In this document: positions 9,821 through 22,547 of the stretch, one piece after another
Layout of the letters: every line of letters starts with the position of its first letter
How positions within the stretch are numbered: the first letter of the stretch is position 1
The notes under the pieces: generated by a model
What the model was told of the DNA's origin: nothing
Database searches by the model: none
Seen by the model: only the letters and a program-made list of their open reading frames with translations
From: Jaminaea rosea
Taxonomy: Eukaryota > Basidiomycota > Exobasidiomycetes > Microstromatales
NCBI RefSeq assembly: GCF_003144245.1
Contig: NW_020289983.1
Location: 310,001 to 374,000, forward strand
Reading direction: 5' to 3'
DNA length: 64,000 bases
Position numbers and translations under genes: made by a program

Positions 9821-12800
9821 ATGGCCTGCCGATACAGCGACGAGCGTGGCAGTGACGGGGGTGCTGGCCTTCTCTCTGGCGGAACCTCTCCCGCTGCTGT
9901 AGCCGCTCGGCAGCGTAGTGGCTACTTTGGCGCTGGGAGCACAGGGAGCCTTTCGTCGTCCTCTGCTTCTACATCGGGGGCTGCAGCTGCTGCTGCGGCT
10001 GCTGGCGTTTTCGTGCTAAGCAAGACGGGGCCAAGCTGGATATCTGATCGACAATTCTCAATCAACACGGGTAATGGGCATGCGGCGAAACATCGACCTG
10101 CCTCTCGCGATAGCAGGACGAGCAGTTGTGGCCGCATGATGCCCTCCCCAGGCATCCTCCCCGGGTCGCGGCCCAGCAACGATTCGATGCGCAGTAATAC
10201 CAGCTGGCCTTTGCTTCCGGACGGTCGGCGCAAGAGTCAGCTACGCACTGGCCGCATGGTCATAGACTCCCCAACGTCCATCGCAGTCGTGGGTGGCGCT
10301 GTGACGCCTGAGGAGGCACCCAGGAACCTCAGCACCGTCACTGGCGGTCCCCATCGACTCCCAAGCGCTGGTGGCAACAGCGAAGGAAGTTGCGGCCACA
10401 GCGATCCTCAACGCAGCGCGGGCTCTCGCGCCGAGACGCCACGCTTCTTTGCTCAGCGCTTCTACGATATACCGAGTACGGCGACCACTCCCAAGGAGAC
10501 CGACGTACGCCGATCCCGTCGAAGGCTAGTGGACTTGCCAGAGACCAAATGTGTAGGAGACTCAGCTCCTATTCGTCACGCCTCCGAACCTTCACGCCCA
10601 TCCACCGACTCATTCGCAAGCCGCGACGAGGAGGACTTTTGGACGCCCTCCCGAAGCCCATCTGCAGCGGCTATGGTGCGCTCGGGACCCACGCCAGACC
10701 GCAGTAGTGCCTACCTAATGCCACCAATCGACCTTCACAATGATCCGTTGCCGACCACCGACAAGACCCATGCATGGCAAAGCCGAAGTCCGGTAATTCA
10801 CTCTCGACCCCTCGTGCTCCCTCAAGTGGCAACGCTGGCAGCATTCGAACGCCAGGCGCGCCCTCGTGCGCCGAGCCTGAAGCAAGTGTACTGCCGTGAC
10901 GACGATCCACAGGATGAGATACACAGCGCCAGCGCAGAGCAAGCTCACTTTGGCACCGCTGCCGCCCTCGCCGCTCGCTGCCGTTCGCATTCCACCGGCG
11001 AGGATGCCCGCTGGTCCATTGACTCATACCGTAGCGACATGGCCTGCCTAGGCGATAGCGGCAGCGAAAACGGCGATGACGGACACTACTACGAGCACGA
11101 GCAAGATAGTCATTCGTGTGGTGCCAGCTGCGACTCGCATTCGCCAGTGAGCGACGCTGAGACACCTTCTACGCCCGTCCAGCTTGTTCAAGTTGCCAAG
11201 AAGTCGATTGCTAGGACCGACGCCATTCTTCTTGTTGGTCGCGGTGCCAAGCACTATGTCGAAGCTGGGGTCCAAGCGGTTCCACAAATAGGCCTAGCTT
11301 CTTGTGTGCCGGGCATGGAATTTTCTCACCACGAGGCCTCCCTGAATATCCGCCGCTCCCGACCGCAGCTCACCATTGACACTGTCATGTGCAACTTCAC
11401 CGTCGCCAAGACAGCGTCTCTACCGCCAGCTCTAGCCGACTCCAAGCCGGATGTATCAGCCACACTTCCTTCCATACCTGCCGTGGTGCAGTGCCCAAAT
11501 TGTCAACATTGCTTCGACTGGGTCGGTGGCAAAGGAGATGCCGCTGACCGTGAGGAGCACAGCATCCAGCCATCCGTCTCACCTGCTGTTACAGCCAAAT
11601 CTCTAGCTCGGGCACGAGTAGAGGCTCGCTCTGCCATGCGAAGCTCCAGCCTGGGTCGGGTCGAAGAGCTCGAGAGCAAGGCAAGCAAGGCCAGTCTGCG
11701 AGCCGAAGCGCGCACTCAAGCAGCTACGCCTGCTTCGCTTTCCTGCAAATACCGCAACATCCGCAGCGCCGATGGTCCACAAGGTACACCAAGCAAAGAG
11801 GGCAGCTTCACGCCCGCTAACGATCTTCAACGCTCTGCTACGCCGCAGGTGGCCGGCCGTGACTATCCCGCTGTCGACATCTTCCAGGGTCGCATCACGC
11901 CGGCAGGCAGCATGAAGAGCCGCTTCGATCCAAGCTCGCAACGCAGCGTCGCCACTCCCGATCTACAACAGCACCACCTCGGTGAGCGTCCGTCTTCTCG
12001 CACATCTTTTACCGACTCTATCACCTCTAAGCTTCGCCACCACCGCGACTCATTCTCATGCCTGCCGCTGCCGGTCCACAACAACCCGAACTCCTCCGTC
12101 TTCACACCAGACAGCCGTTCAGGATCGAGCGTCGGCTCACTAAGCGGGATGGTCAGCAAGCTACCGTCTACGACGGCCCTGCCTTTACGTCGCAAGCACA
12201 CACAGACGTCTGGCAAGTCGAATGAGACGACAGAGACGACGCCTGCCTCGTTCGCGCATCATGCCTTGCCCGAACCCGTCGCTCAGCCACTCAACGAGGT
12301 CTGCCCGTGGGAAGACGAGGAGCAGCCACAGCAGGGCGCTATTGCCTCTTGCAGCAATAGTGTGGCTGCTGTGCGTGGTCAGTCGGCCCAGTGGAAGATT
12401 GACGGCGCCGACTTAGAAGACGACGCTGACCTGTCGACCATGGCGCCACGCACCCCTTCCAAGTCAAAGGCGCTCAAGGTGCTCGGTATACCCGATCCCG
12501 CCGCATCGGCCATATCACTTTCCGCTGTCTCCTCGTGCTCTGCCTCGCGTTCGCTCTCCAAGAGAAGCGACAGCCGCTCGGGCAGTAGCGGCCATAGCGC
12601 TGGCAGTCGCTTGGCGCGTCGCGTGTCCGTCAAGACCTCAATCTCCTCATCCTTTGAAGCCACACATATCTCTGGCTACTCGAGGAGCCCAAATTTGGCT
12701 GGAGTTGGCGCTACGGCGAGCAGTCCTGCTCAACCCCAGTCTTCAACCGCTCACTATGTGCTGGCAAGCGCCGCAATTCCTCCACCCTTGGCAAGCGTCT

Positions 12801-13918
12801 TTGTCGGGAGCCGCTCGCGTCCTTCAAGAGTGCGACGTCAGCCATCGACGCAGGATGTGGGCTCGCAGGTGAAGACTGGTACCAGCAACACCAGTAGTGC
12901 GGTAGCCACGACTGGGTCGACGGCGACGTCAAACTCCGGGTGCTTTCCAACGCAGCGAGGCGGCAGCTACGACTATCCCACGCAGGTGGTGGCCGCCATA
13001 CAGCAGCAAGCAGCAGCGCTTCCCTCGCCGCCATTGCCCCCTCCTTCGTCGTCCTCTGCTTTGGCCGTGCCTCTCCAAGAGCCTAGCAGTAACAGCGCGA
13101 CGCCAGTCACGCCCTCCTCTGGGTTACGCAAGCTTCGCCACGCCTTCAAAAGAGGAGCTGCGCGACCCGCAAGCGCTGGCAACAACGAGTACGGCGAGAG
13201 TCGCCCTCATTCGCGAGGAGGCAACAGTGCTGGCTGTGGCGTCTTTGCGGCTGCCGCTGCACCGCACTATGCACATGCCGTACTCGCAGGCTCTCCCGCT
13301 ATCTGGCCATCTACGCCCGAGAGGCCTATGCACTGCCTTCCTCCTCGCCCTTGTCCTTCCAGCCCTTTGGCCTCGTCGGGCTGCACGCCCCTCAATGCTC
13401 CTGCGCCTTCGCCCAAGTTGACCCTGCCGGCAGCAACTGCGGTATACCCACGCAGAGTTCCCTCAGACGGCCTCGCCCCCCGTCGTGTCACCTCCATCCG
13501 CCTGCCGCCTGTTGAGTCCCTCGAGTCTGTGCGCTCGGAGCGAGAAGAGATCGAAGGCTTGGTTGGGGCGGATGACCCGAAAGCGAGCATCAGCGCTGGC
13601 CGTAGAACTACTCCCATCGAAGGCGCACATTCGACTTCTGCCGCTACGTCGTACTCAGGGTCAAGCGGCACGACGGACATGCTTGACCTGCTTAGCACAG
13701 GCAAAGGCATCTCGTCTTTGAGATCGAGGCCCTTCAGGGCACCATCGACAAATGGAACTTCTTCGCAGTATCCTCCTGCTCAGCATCATCAGCAGGACGG
13801 TCCACCACGCCAGCAAAGGGAGCGCTCCAAGAGCCTGACTCGCAGGAGGCGCGAGTTTGAGGCCTACTACCAGAGGAATTCGGGATCGGATTGGAATCCG
13901 AGGGTGGATTATTTATGA
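9821..13918 (+). CDS. Serine-rich 1365-residue protein of unknown function
   Basis: This is one intron-free frame from the ATG at 9821 to the stop at 13916-13918. The protein is dominated by Ser, Ala, Pro, Thr and Arg, with many S/T-P and RxxS sites. It has an Ala run near residue 65 and no membrane segment or signal peptide. The only ordered-looking pieces are a CPNCQHCFDW motif at about residue 558, which could be half of a zinc site, and a basic C-terminus (KSLTRRRREFEAYY). I recognise no domain. The composition suggests a heavily phosphorylated scaffold or regulator, but that is inference. Opposite-strand frames here are short, and a 4-kb frame this long would not stay open by chance. It lies tandem with the DEP1-like gene and is followed by a 1.2-kb gap. 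Confidence 0.75.
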   Translation: MACRYSDERGSDGGAGLLSGGTSPAAVAARQRSGYFGAGSTGSLSSSSASTSGAAAAAAAAGVFVLSKTGPSWISDRQFSINTGNGHAAKHRPASRDSRTSSCGRMMPSPGILPGSRPSNDSMRSNTSWPLLPDGRRKSQLRTGRMVIDSPTSIAVVGGAVTPEEAPRNLSTVTGGPHRLPSAGGNSEGSCGHSDPQRSAGSRAETPRFFAQRFYDIPSTATTPKETDVRRSRRRLVDLPETKCVGDSAPIRHASEPSRPSTDSFASRDEEDFWTPSRSPSAAAMVRSGPTPDRSSAYLMPPIDLHNDPLPTTDKTHAWQSRSPVIHSRPLVLPQVATLAAFERQARPRAPSLKQVYCRDDDPQDEIHSASAEQAHFGTAAALAARCRSHSTGEDARWSIDSYRSDMACLGDSGSENGDDGHYYEHEQDSHSCGASCDSHSPVSDAETPSTPVQLVQVAKKSIARTDAILLVGRGAKHYVEAGVQAVPQIGLASCVPGMEFSHHEASLNIRRSRPQLTIDTVMCNFTVAKTASLPPALADSKPDVSATLPSIPAVVQCPNCQHCFDWVGGKGDAADREEHSIQPSVSPAVTAKSLARARVEARSAMRSSSLGRVEELESKASKASLRAEARTQAATPASLSCKYRNIRSADGPQGTPSKEGSFTPANDLQRSATPQVAGRDYPAVDIFQGRITPAGSMKSRFDPSSQRSVATPDLQQHHLGERPSSRTSFTDSITSKLRHHRDSFSCLPLPVHNNPNSSVFTPDSRSGSSVGSLSGMVSKLPSTTALPLRRKHTQTSGKSNETTETTPASFAHHALPEPVAQPLNEVCPWEDEEQPQQGAIASCSNSVAAVRGQSAQWKIDGADLEDDADLSTMAPRTPSKSKALKVLGIPDPAASAISLSAVSSCSASRSLSKRSDSRSGSSGHSAGSRLARRVSVKTSISSSFEATHISGYSRSPNLAGVGATASSPAQPQSSTAHYVLASAAIPPPLASVFVGSRSRPSRVRRQPSTQDVGSQVKTGTSNTSSAVATTGSTATSNSGCFPTQRGGSYDYPTQVVAAIQQQAAALPSPPLPPPSSSSALAVPLQEPSSNSATPVTPSSGLRKLRHAFKRGAARPASAGNNEYGESRPHSRGGNSAGCGVFAAAAAPHYAHAVLAGSPAIWPSTPERPMHCLPPRPCPSSPLASSGCTPLNAPAPSPKLTLPAATAVYPRRVPSDGLAPRRVTSIRLPPVESLESVRSEREEIEGLVGADDPKASISAGRRTTPIEGAHSTSAATSYSGSSGTTDMLDLLSTGKGISSLRSRPFRAPSTNGTSSQYPPAQHHQQDGPPRQQRERSKSLTRRRREFEAYYQRNSGSDWNPRVDYL

Positions 13919-15117
13919 CCATGTGGGGGCGCACTGTCTGCGAGAATGCCGCTGCTGGCTTACTATTCACGCTCTCTTTCGTTTCGTCGATTGCTCCATC
14001 TCGACTCGATAGTCTATCCGCACTCGCCCCCCTCCCTACCTCAGAAGAAGCAAGGCGGGCTGAGGTAAATGTGAGGCTATTCGCGCAGGGCAGATGAATT
14101 TAATGTGGTCCCTTTGTTCAGTACAGCGAGATGCGTAGAGGAAAGAGCGGGCAAAGTAGGCCATTGACGCGAGTGAGCGGACGAAGCGGCGCTGGGGCCG
14201 ACTCTCCCAACCACATGGCTGCATCGCCAAATCACGCAACGAGCACTCGCTTGCGCACGCGCACGCACTCGCAGTCACAAAAGCCCCGGTTGCCACAGGC
14301 AGGCCGCCGGCGACGTGCGGCGCCTCGCCCTCAGGCAGACCCTAATTGAAATCCACTGCAACGTCTGTGCGGCAGCCTCTTTGTGACTCGACGAACATTT
14401 CCCTCCCCAATTCCAAAGTCGATCAGGTGCTGCCTGAGGTGGCAGAGGGTAGATGGCTAGGCGACTGTTGCGTCGCTGCTCCCACGCCCCTGCCTGCTTA
14501 CGCACCAGCCACCTTAATTGCGCGCTGAACGACTGCTTTGCCGCCTCATCCCCTTCTGCCGTTGACTTCCCGCGTTTTGGCCGTCAAGTTGGCCATGCGC
14601 GCCACACGTGGGTCGCAGGTACCTGGCCGTGGAAAGCGAGCGGCAGCACTCACTACCAGTCAAGCTAGGGGCCTAGCGTGAGAGTCCCAAAGTGCCCCAT
14701 TGCCGGCGACTTGGCAACCCTAACCCTTTGGGACCAACGGCCATGCTCCGTGCGCGCGTGGTGGTCCGTGCTGTCGGCAGACACTGCTTGCCCGCAGGCC
14801 AGGAAGAAGTGATAAGGATGAGAAGGGCGTAGCGTCGCGTAACGTACCGGCCTCGGCAGCAGACGACTCTCGTTGCTCGAAGAGGCTCGAGGAGGCTGCC
14901 GGTCAACTTCAGAGGGCCGTCTACGAGGGAGAGAATCCTGTTGCCCTGGGGTCGGCGGGAGACTTGGTGCCCCAGGATGTTTCACGGCGGGCGTGAGAGG
15001 TCAGTCAGAGTGGACAGACCTCAGTGGCGGCAGGATCCACGCTGGGTTGCGTATATAAGTCGGTGGCATTGCGTTCATGCCTGCTCTCCAATCGACAATC
15101 CGCTTGCACTGCCCACC
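13919..15117. promoter_or_regulatory. 1.2-kb non-coding region upstream of THI4
   Basis: This is one of the longest gaps in the window. Short frames on both strands lack start context and conserved sequence. The THI4 core promoter is at the right end. I looked for the fungal TPP-riboswitch signature (CUGAGA plus the ACCUGAUCUGGAUAAU-type block) and did not see it. The length suggests a large regulatory region for a vitamin-responsive gene. Confidence 0.5.
15052..15059 (+). promoter_or_regulatory. TATA box (TATATAAG) of THI4
   Basis: TATATAAG lies 66 bases before the THI4 ATG at 15118. This is the best TATA box in the window. With a usual fungal start-site spacing, the leader would be only about 20-40 bases, which leaves no room for a 5'-UTR riboswitch. 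Confidence 0.7.
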
Positions 15118-16245
15118 ATGACTCCTCCTTCTGCCTCGTTCACTTCGGTGCCGGCTCCTTCGAGCCTGGACATGCCTGTCCCCACTAAGAGCCTCAATGC
15201 CAACGGCGCTGCCCCTCAGCAGAACGCCGCCACTGCCGCTCTGGCTAGCTACAAGCCCCACCTCCCCATTCAGGCTGGCAAGGAGCCTGTCGAGGACTAC
15301 AATGGCAACTACCGCTTCGCCGAGATCCACGAGAGCTACGTCAGCAGGGCTATGACAGCTCGGTGAGCAGCCAACGACTGATGTGACTCTCATGCACGCA
15401 CACCACCCTCTGACTCGCCACCCTCCTCTCAACGCCCTCTGCACAGCTACTTCAACGACATGATGCGCACCGCCACCTCGGACGTCATCGTCGTCGGCGC
15501 CGGCAGCGCTGGCCTGACCTGCGCCTATCGCCTCGCGAAGTCTCGCCCCGACCTCTTCGTCACCGTCGTCGAGGCAGGCGTGGCTCCCGGTGGTGGCGCC
15601 TGGCTGGGCGGCCAGCTCTTCAGCGCCATGGTTGTGCGCAAGCCCGCCAACGGCTTCTTGGACGAGATCGGCGTGCCCTACGATGACGAGGGCACCTACG
15701 TCGTCATCAAGCACGCTGCCCTCTTCACCTCAACGCTCCTCAGCAAGCTCATTGCACTCCCCAATGTAAAGCTGTACAACGCTACTGCTGCTGAGGACTT
15801 GATTGTCAAGAAGGATCCGCAGGGCGTCTCTCGCGTTTGCGGTATCGTGTCCAACTGGACGCAGGTCACCCTCGCTCACGGTCTGCAGAGCTGCATGGAT
15901 CCTCAGACCATCAGCGCCCCCGTTGTGGTCAGCGCTACTGGCCACGATGGACCCTTCGGCGCCTCGAGCGTCAAGCGTCTGGCCAACGCTGGCCTCCTCC
16001 AGATGGGTGAGATGGCTCCCCTCGACCAGGGTCGTAGCGAGGACCTCATCGTGAACGGCACCAGCCAGATCTTCCCTGGCATCATCTGCTGCGGAATGGA
16101 GATCAGCGAGGCTAAGAGCGTGCCCCGTATGGGACCTACCTTTGGTGGTATGTTCGCCAGTGGGCTCCGCGCTGCTAAGCTTGCGGAGGAGCTGCACGAC
16201 CGTTTGGAGATCAGGGACAACACCGTTGTTGGAGAGCGAGCCTGA
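15118..16245 (+). CDS. THI4: Thiamine thiazole synthase (THI4)
   Basis: Exons 15118-15362 and 15447-16245 give 347 residues, the usual length. The 84-base intron (GTGAGC...ACAG) joins SRAMTAR to YFNDMM. The protein makes the thiazole half of thiamine from NAD and glycine, using sulfur taken from its own cysteine. Visible signatures are the dinucleotide-binding VVGAGSAGL, the [17 protein letters not shown] loop, SCMDP with the sulfur-donor Cys at residue 231 (the counterpart of yeast Cys205), and the C-terminal [19 protein letters not shown]. The donor Cys is intact, so this is the single-turnover type. The N-terminal 45 residues are Ser/Pro/Ala-rich and not conserved. A strong TATA box and a 1.2-kb upstream region fit thiamine-regulated, high expression. 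Confidence 0.97.
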
Positions 16246-16353
16246 GAAAGGGGAAAGTAGGATACAAAAGAAACGCGATCATCGCTTGCCACAATCACAA
16301 AGAGTCATTCTGATACACGAGTATTGAGATCGAAGACCCTGCGTGAGCCACGG

Positions 16354-18012
16354 TCATCGCCTTGCCACCAATCGCCTGACCGCTCCCTGCTCGAACACAC
16401 CGACCATAATGCTCGCCCAGACAGCCATCAAGATACTCCAGGCTGCCACCTCATGATACTTGACGTTAAGAGGCTTTAGCTCATCCGGGCCGCTCTTTGC
16501 TGCCTTGGCCGCATGGGAGGCGAACCAGCCCAGGTTCATCGTGAGCACCAGAGTCACGGGAACGAGCGGTAGAAAGGCGGCGCAGACCACCTCACGGATA
16601 GTGGCTCGCAGCGTTGCGATGTTCGCGCGCGTCTCTTCCAGAGTGCGCTCTGTCAGGACTGAGACACGCGAGGGTGGGCGCCACAGCTGGGAAGCGGTGT
16701 GGGTGGTCGAGGCGATACTGAGTGCCGTGCTTGGGGGACGTGGCGGGCGAAGGGGTGGCGGGTAGGCGTCGACGAAGCTGCTGGCGCCTTGCTTGTCTTT
16801 ATCTACGGCGTCCGCACCGGGGACATCGATTGAGGCTGGAGCGTCGTAGCTGCCACCGGCGAAGGGATTGACGTCCTGAGATGCGCCGTCAAGTGGCGAT
16901 GAAGCTCTCGCTGGTTCCAGCTCTGCATCGCCCGCTTGCTGCTGTGGCGCACGTCGCATCGCCAGCTCGGTCTCGCACACCTTGTGGTGGCGTTCTTCCC
17001 CTTTCAGCTGATCCCTCAAATAGGCCAAAACCACGGCGGCGCCCACCACCTCGTATGTCAGGAGTAGCGCAGACCAAGTGGTCCAGATGGTACAATTGAC
17101 CCCAACGAGCCACCACGCCTCGACCCATCTACTCCATGAGCTGGATATGGCCATCTTTTGCAGCGCTGTAGGCGGCTCGACTACGAAGCCCTGCAGAAGG
17201 AGGAGGATTCCGTCGAGGCTTGTCCAGTCATCGTAGGTCTGCGCCCAGCGGACTGCCAGGGCTGAGCTGGCCCCGACGGCTGAGGAGAGGATGAAGAGCG
17301 GCACGCCGAGATAGAGGAGGACGAGCGCGTACTGTGAGGTGAAGGCGTGGCCGATCCTCCTGCCAGCGCGCGAGAGGCGCGAATCGTTGCCGCTACCAGT
17401 CGCTCGAGGCACGATGGCAGTGAGGGCAGTTAAGAAGTGCGAGGTGATCCAGAGGTGAGTGCCGATAAGGAACCAGATCCAGTACGAGGAGATGAAGAGG
17501 CCGTACATTTTGAGCGAGGTGTGCCAGAGGTGCCCGCGGATGGCCATCCAAAGGGAGGTGAAGGCGTGGGCGGTGAACAGAGTGCTGAAGAGGCAAGTGA
17601 TGAAGATGGGCTGCGAGCGCGAAGGTCTGCATCAGTCGACCATACTTTGAGTCAGGGAGCGCGACGAGCTTACATTGAGGATTCGGACCGTGTCCTTTGA
17701 CTCGCCCCTCTGCCTCTTGGTGACGAGGGCGAAGCCGGACGAGCGTGCAGCCATGCCGAATTTGATCCAAGTGAACAGCAGCGCCGCAGCGCCTAGAGCA
17801 CTTGCTGCCGACATCTGTCTGTAGAAGTCGTCTTGCAGAGTAAAGTGAACCAAGTTGCGCAGGTAGGTACGAGCGTCTCGTGTGAACTGAGTGCCCGTCT
17901 CTCCTTGCATCCAGTCCGGGAGGAGTAGCTCATCGTGAATCTTGCCTTCCCAGCGGACGGAGGCTGGAGGGGATTGAGTGAGGTATGGGAGGTGCACTGG
18001 ATGGACGGACAT
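16354..18012 (-). CDS. Seven-helix membrane protein with GPCR-like layout, unknown function
   Basis: Exons (minus) 18012-17674 and 17610-16354 give 531 residues. The 63-base intron runs GTAAGC to GCAG. A second AG 16 bases earlier would break the frame. Hydrophobic segments by eye fall near residues 82-103, 114-136, 145-175, 199-225, 273-303, 430-455 and 485-508. That is seven helices after a 75-residue hydrophilic N-terminus. Helices 5 and 6 are separated by about 125 residues that are charged, Pro/Ser-rich and probably cytoplasmic, as in fungal receptors with long third loops. I see no DRY, NPxxY or other family motif, and no transporter signature. It is convergent with THI4 (108 bases) and divergent from RVB1. 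A transporter or scramblase role is possible; the receptor idea rests on topology only. Confidence 0.75.
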
Positions 18013-18609
18013 GATTGCGAATGGTTAGGATGGAGGCAATGATCAGTCGTCTGAACACGACGTTGGCCCTTCTTAAATGGCAAATACATGGGCACACACA
18101 CAGCGTGGGACGGAAGGAAGCCGATGTGCTTTCCTGCCGTCGCCGTCGCTTTTTCCACAGACCGGCCGTCATCTTCCCTCATCTCGTTTACCACCTCCTG
18201 AATACCGCGCTTTCGGGCCGCCGTGCCGCTATCAGCTGGGCATCAGCGACGGGGCAAGGTGCTGCGCGGGCAGACGGGCAACTTTGCCTGGTCAGAGCCT
18301 GACAAAGGGCGGGCCGTGACGGCAGGCTCCCGCATGATGCTAAAGTAAGGCTCTCTTGTCGCCTCATGCCATCCGTCTTGTGCAAGGGTCGAATTGCGCA
18401 TCTTCATTGACGTCTGGGGAGAAAGAGAGAAACGCGTCAAAGTGTGGCTCGCGAGGGGTCTCAGCCGCCTGCCCGCCCATCTCTCGCTCGCGTGGCCTTT
18501 CGTGTCTCTCTGCTGCATCCGCTCGTCGAGCCAAGGGGCGGAGCGGGAGTGGTCCAACGACTTCGACTTCTTCGCGATACCCATCAATCCACAACCTCTC
18601 ACTCGCGCG
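18013..18609. promoter_or_regulatory. 597-base divergent promoter region (7TM gene / RVB1)
   Basis: The two start codons face away from each other across this gap. I see no coding potential supported by homology, no TATA box and no repeat. The 60 bases before the RVB1 ATG contain the mixed pyrimidine/purine leader typical here. Confidence 0.4.
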
Positions 18610-20249
<1,640 letters not shown>

Positions 20250-20309
20250 ATCGAAGACAAATGATAATGTGTCACTTGGTATCTCTATTTTGCATGCACA
20301 TCCGGGCGA

Positions 20310-22547
20310 CTACCACTGCACGGCCAGACCGCTAACAGCTTCGTCCTGCACGGCACGATAATCTGTGCGAAGCAGGCGGCAGCGTCGCTCCTCCTCATCC
20401 TCATTGCCACTCTCAGCGGCCATCATGTCCCTCACCACCTCGTCTGCCAAACTGTCAACAGCTTCGCCCAATGCCAGCGCTTTCGCCTCTCGTCGACGTG
20501 TAAGGGTCGCCTGCAACGCCTCACCACTAGTTGTAGGCCCTGTCCTCTGGATCTCCCCTTCACCTGTACCGGCACTCCAGTACGCCTCCTCCACCCTCCT
20601 TACCCACTCCTTACTCGTCCCCTTCCACCCCTGCTTCAGCGCCGCTTCCTCCTTCTCTTGCGTGTCCACATCCATGCCTCCGGTCGATGACACGTCCGTG
20701 CGCGGGGTACTCCATCCAGAGGAGTAGCCCTCAGGATCGAGGTCGAGCTTGGCAAGTGGCCCCTTTCCTTTGCCGTTCGTCTGCGGAGGAGGAGGAACTG
20801 GTGCCGCATCCACTTGCGCTTCGGTCGACTCGACTAAGCCGGAGGAGATGGCCATGGAGATGCCGTTGTTCCCGCCGCTGCTGCTGCTCGACTCTTCGCC
20901 AGTTGGCGGACGAATCTGGCCACCACCATTGACACATCCGCTCGGGCAGGCCATGACCTCTACGTAGTCGTAACCTCGTGCCTCTTCTTCTTCCTCCGGC
21001 GAAGCACCTCCATTAGCAGTCGCTGCAACACCTGCTGCACCCCCTCTGCCTCTCCTCATCATCCCGCCACCCCTCTTCGACACCCCCCTACCCCTACTTG
21101 CGGCCCCCACCCGCTCGCCATTCACACTGCCCGCAGCGGCGCCCTTCCTACTCCTGACGCCAGTCTGCTTCTGCACCTTCCTGACCAAGTTCTGCAGATT
21201 GCGGAACCCATAGCAATGAGCGCCGCGGAAGAGGATCTCGTTCGTCCAAGGGGAGCGGAGCGTGTACTCCGTGAAGTCTGATGTGCGAACGATGCGAGTG
21301 CTGAGTTGCGGTGGCGAAGATGCAGAGGAGCGGGCGTGCTCGGCAGCGTGATCGCGCCATGCTCCCTCGAGTAGGTCGAAGAGGTAACCGCCTGAGGAGC
21401 TGCCCGGGTGATCGAGGAGGGTGGGGATGCCTAGATCGTCCTGCTCTTGGGCAGCAGCATCGCGCCCCTCATTGGGCACGGGCTGTGCGATATCGAATCC
21501 CTCCTCCATCATGAGTCTATCCAGCTCCCCCGTCGTAATCACGCAATCCACATCCCTTGAGCCAAGGACCTCATCGAAAAAGTCCGCCCGACTGGCTTCG
21601 AGCTTTTTGTCGTAGCATGGCATGACCGCGACATGGTACACCGACGCGGATGCCGCTGAAGATGTCGTGCGTCGTCGCCCATTCAGTGCATCCTTTTTGA
21701 GCATCGTCCCTGCAACCTGCTGCGGGCTCTTCGTCCTGCTGATGAACGGCAGGAGCTCGCCATGCGTCTTCTCTGCGTAGCAAATCCAGCCAGGACACGC
21801 GCTTGCCAGCATAGGGAGCTGTCCATCTTTCTCTTTGCCCGCAGCCTTGCGCTGAAGGAACTCGCGGCGATGCTCCCTCAACGCCACATGTCGCGCAAAC
21901 GTCGTGTCGAGGACAGCCTCGAATCCGAAGCGGTCCTTGAGGAAGAAGCGAACGCGGGCGAGGATCGAGCGCAGAGGGATGAAAGAAGTCTTGTCTGAGC
22001 TCGAAGCCGCGTTGAGGGAGTACTTTGCAGAGAGGGATGCGAGGCATTGTGGCGCGATGCTGGCCACCACGATCTTCTTCTGCGCGGCTTGCTCCACGGT
22101 AGCATTCTCCTCGACCACCTTGCGAACCTCTTCGAGGCTCTGCATGCCGATCAACACACTCTCAGCAGAGGTGACACAGCCGCTGCATGCTAAACAGTCG
22201 TTGAGAGAGATTTCAGCCGCCTCGAGCTTGGTGCGGGCGCGTGGAGCTGAGCTCGAGGAGGAAGGTTCGCCGTTGGCGCTGGTGGCGTTGACGCTGGTCT
22301 CATAGACGCCTGATGACTCAACCGCTATTTGAGTCTGAGCTGAATTGAGGCGTGATGTCTCGTCATCGAGTGGCTCGGGTGTAGGTGCATCCTTACCCTC
22401 TACGGGCTTGATGCATGCTTGTGAGGGGCCGAGATAGTCGTTGAGGTCGGTGAGCGTCTGCGCGTGAGGACAGGGACAAGTTCAGCCGTACAGCTCAGCA
22501 TGGGCCTCATTGCCTCGTGGACTCACCAAAGCTCCCGAGAAGGCCAT
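20310..22547 (-). CDS. NAR1: Cytosolic Fe-S assembly factor NAR1 (iron-only hydrogenase-like)
   Basis: Exons (minus) 22547-22527 and 22457-20310 give 722 residues. The first exon codes only seven residues (MAFSGAL). Its 69-base intron leads into TLTDLNDYLGPSQACIKPVE, which matches the family N-terminus. The N-terminal 4Fe-4S site has Cys in SQAC and in CLACSGCVTSAE. The hydrogenase-like cluster is held by ACPGW, MPCYDKK and ACPSGCVNGGGQ. NAR1 works in the cytosolic iron-sulfur assembly pathway between the Nbp35/Cfd1 scaffold and the Cia1-Cia2-Met18 targeting complex. The protein ends in Trp, as CIA-associated proteins often do. It is longer than yeast Nar1 (491) because of an Arg/Gly- and Glu-rich insertion just before ACPSGC and a Ser/Gly/Pro-rich stretch after it. 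It is convergent with RVB1 (60-base gap) and divergent from ABP1. Confidence 0.95.

Noticed and set aside
13919-15446. Possible TPP riboswitch in the THI4 leader or coding intron
   Set aside because: The conserved CUGAGA and CUGAUCUGGAUAAU-like blocks are not visible, and the TATA box leaves too short a leader.
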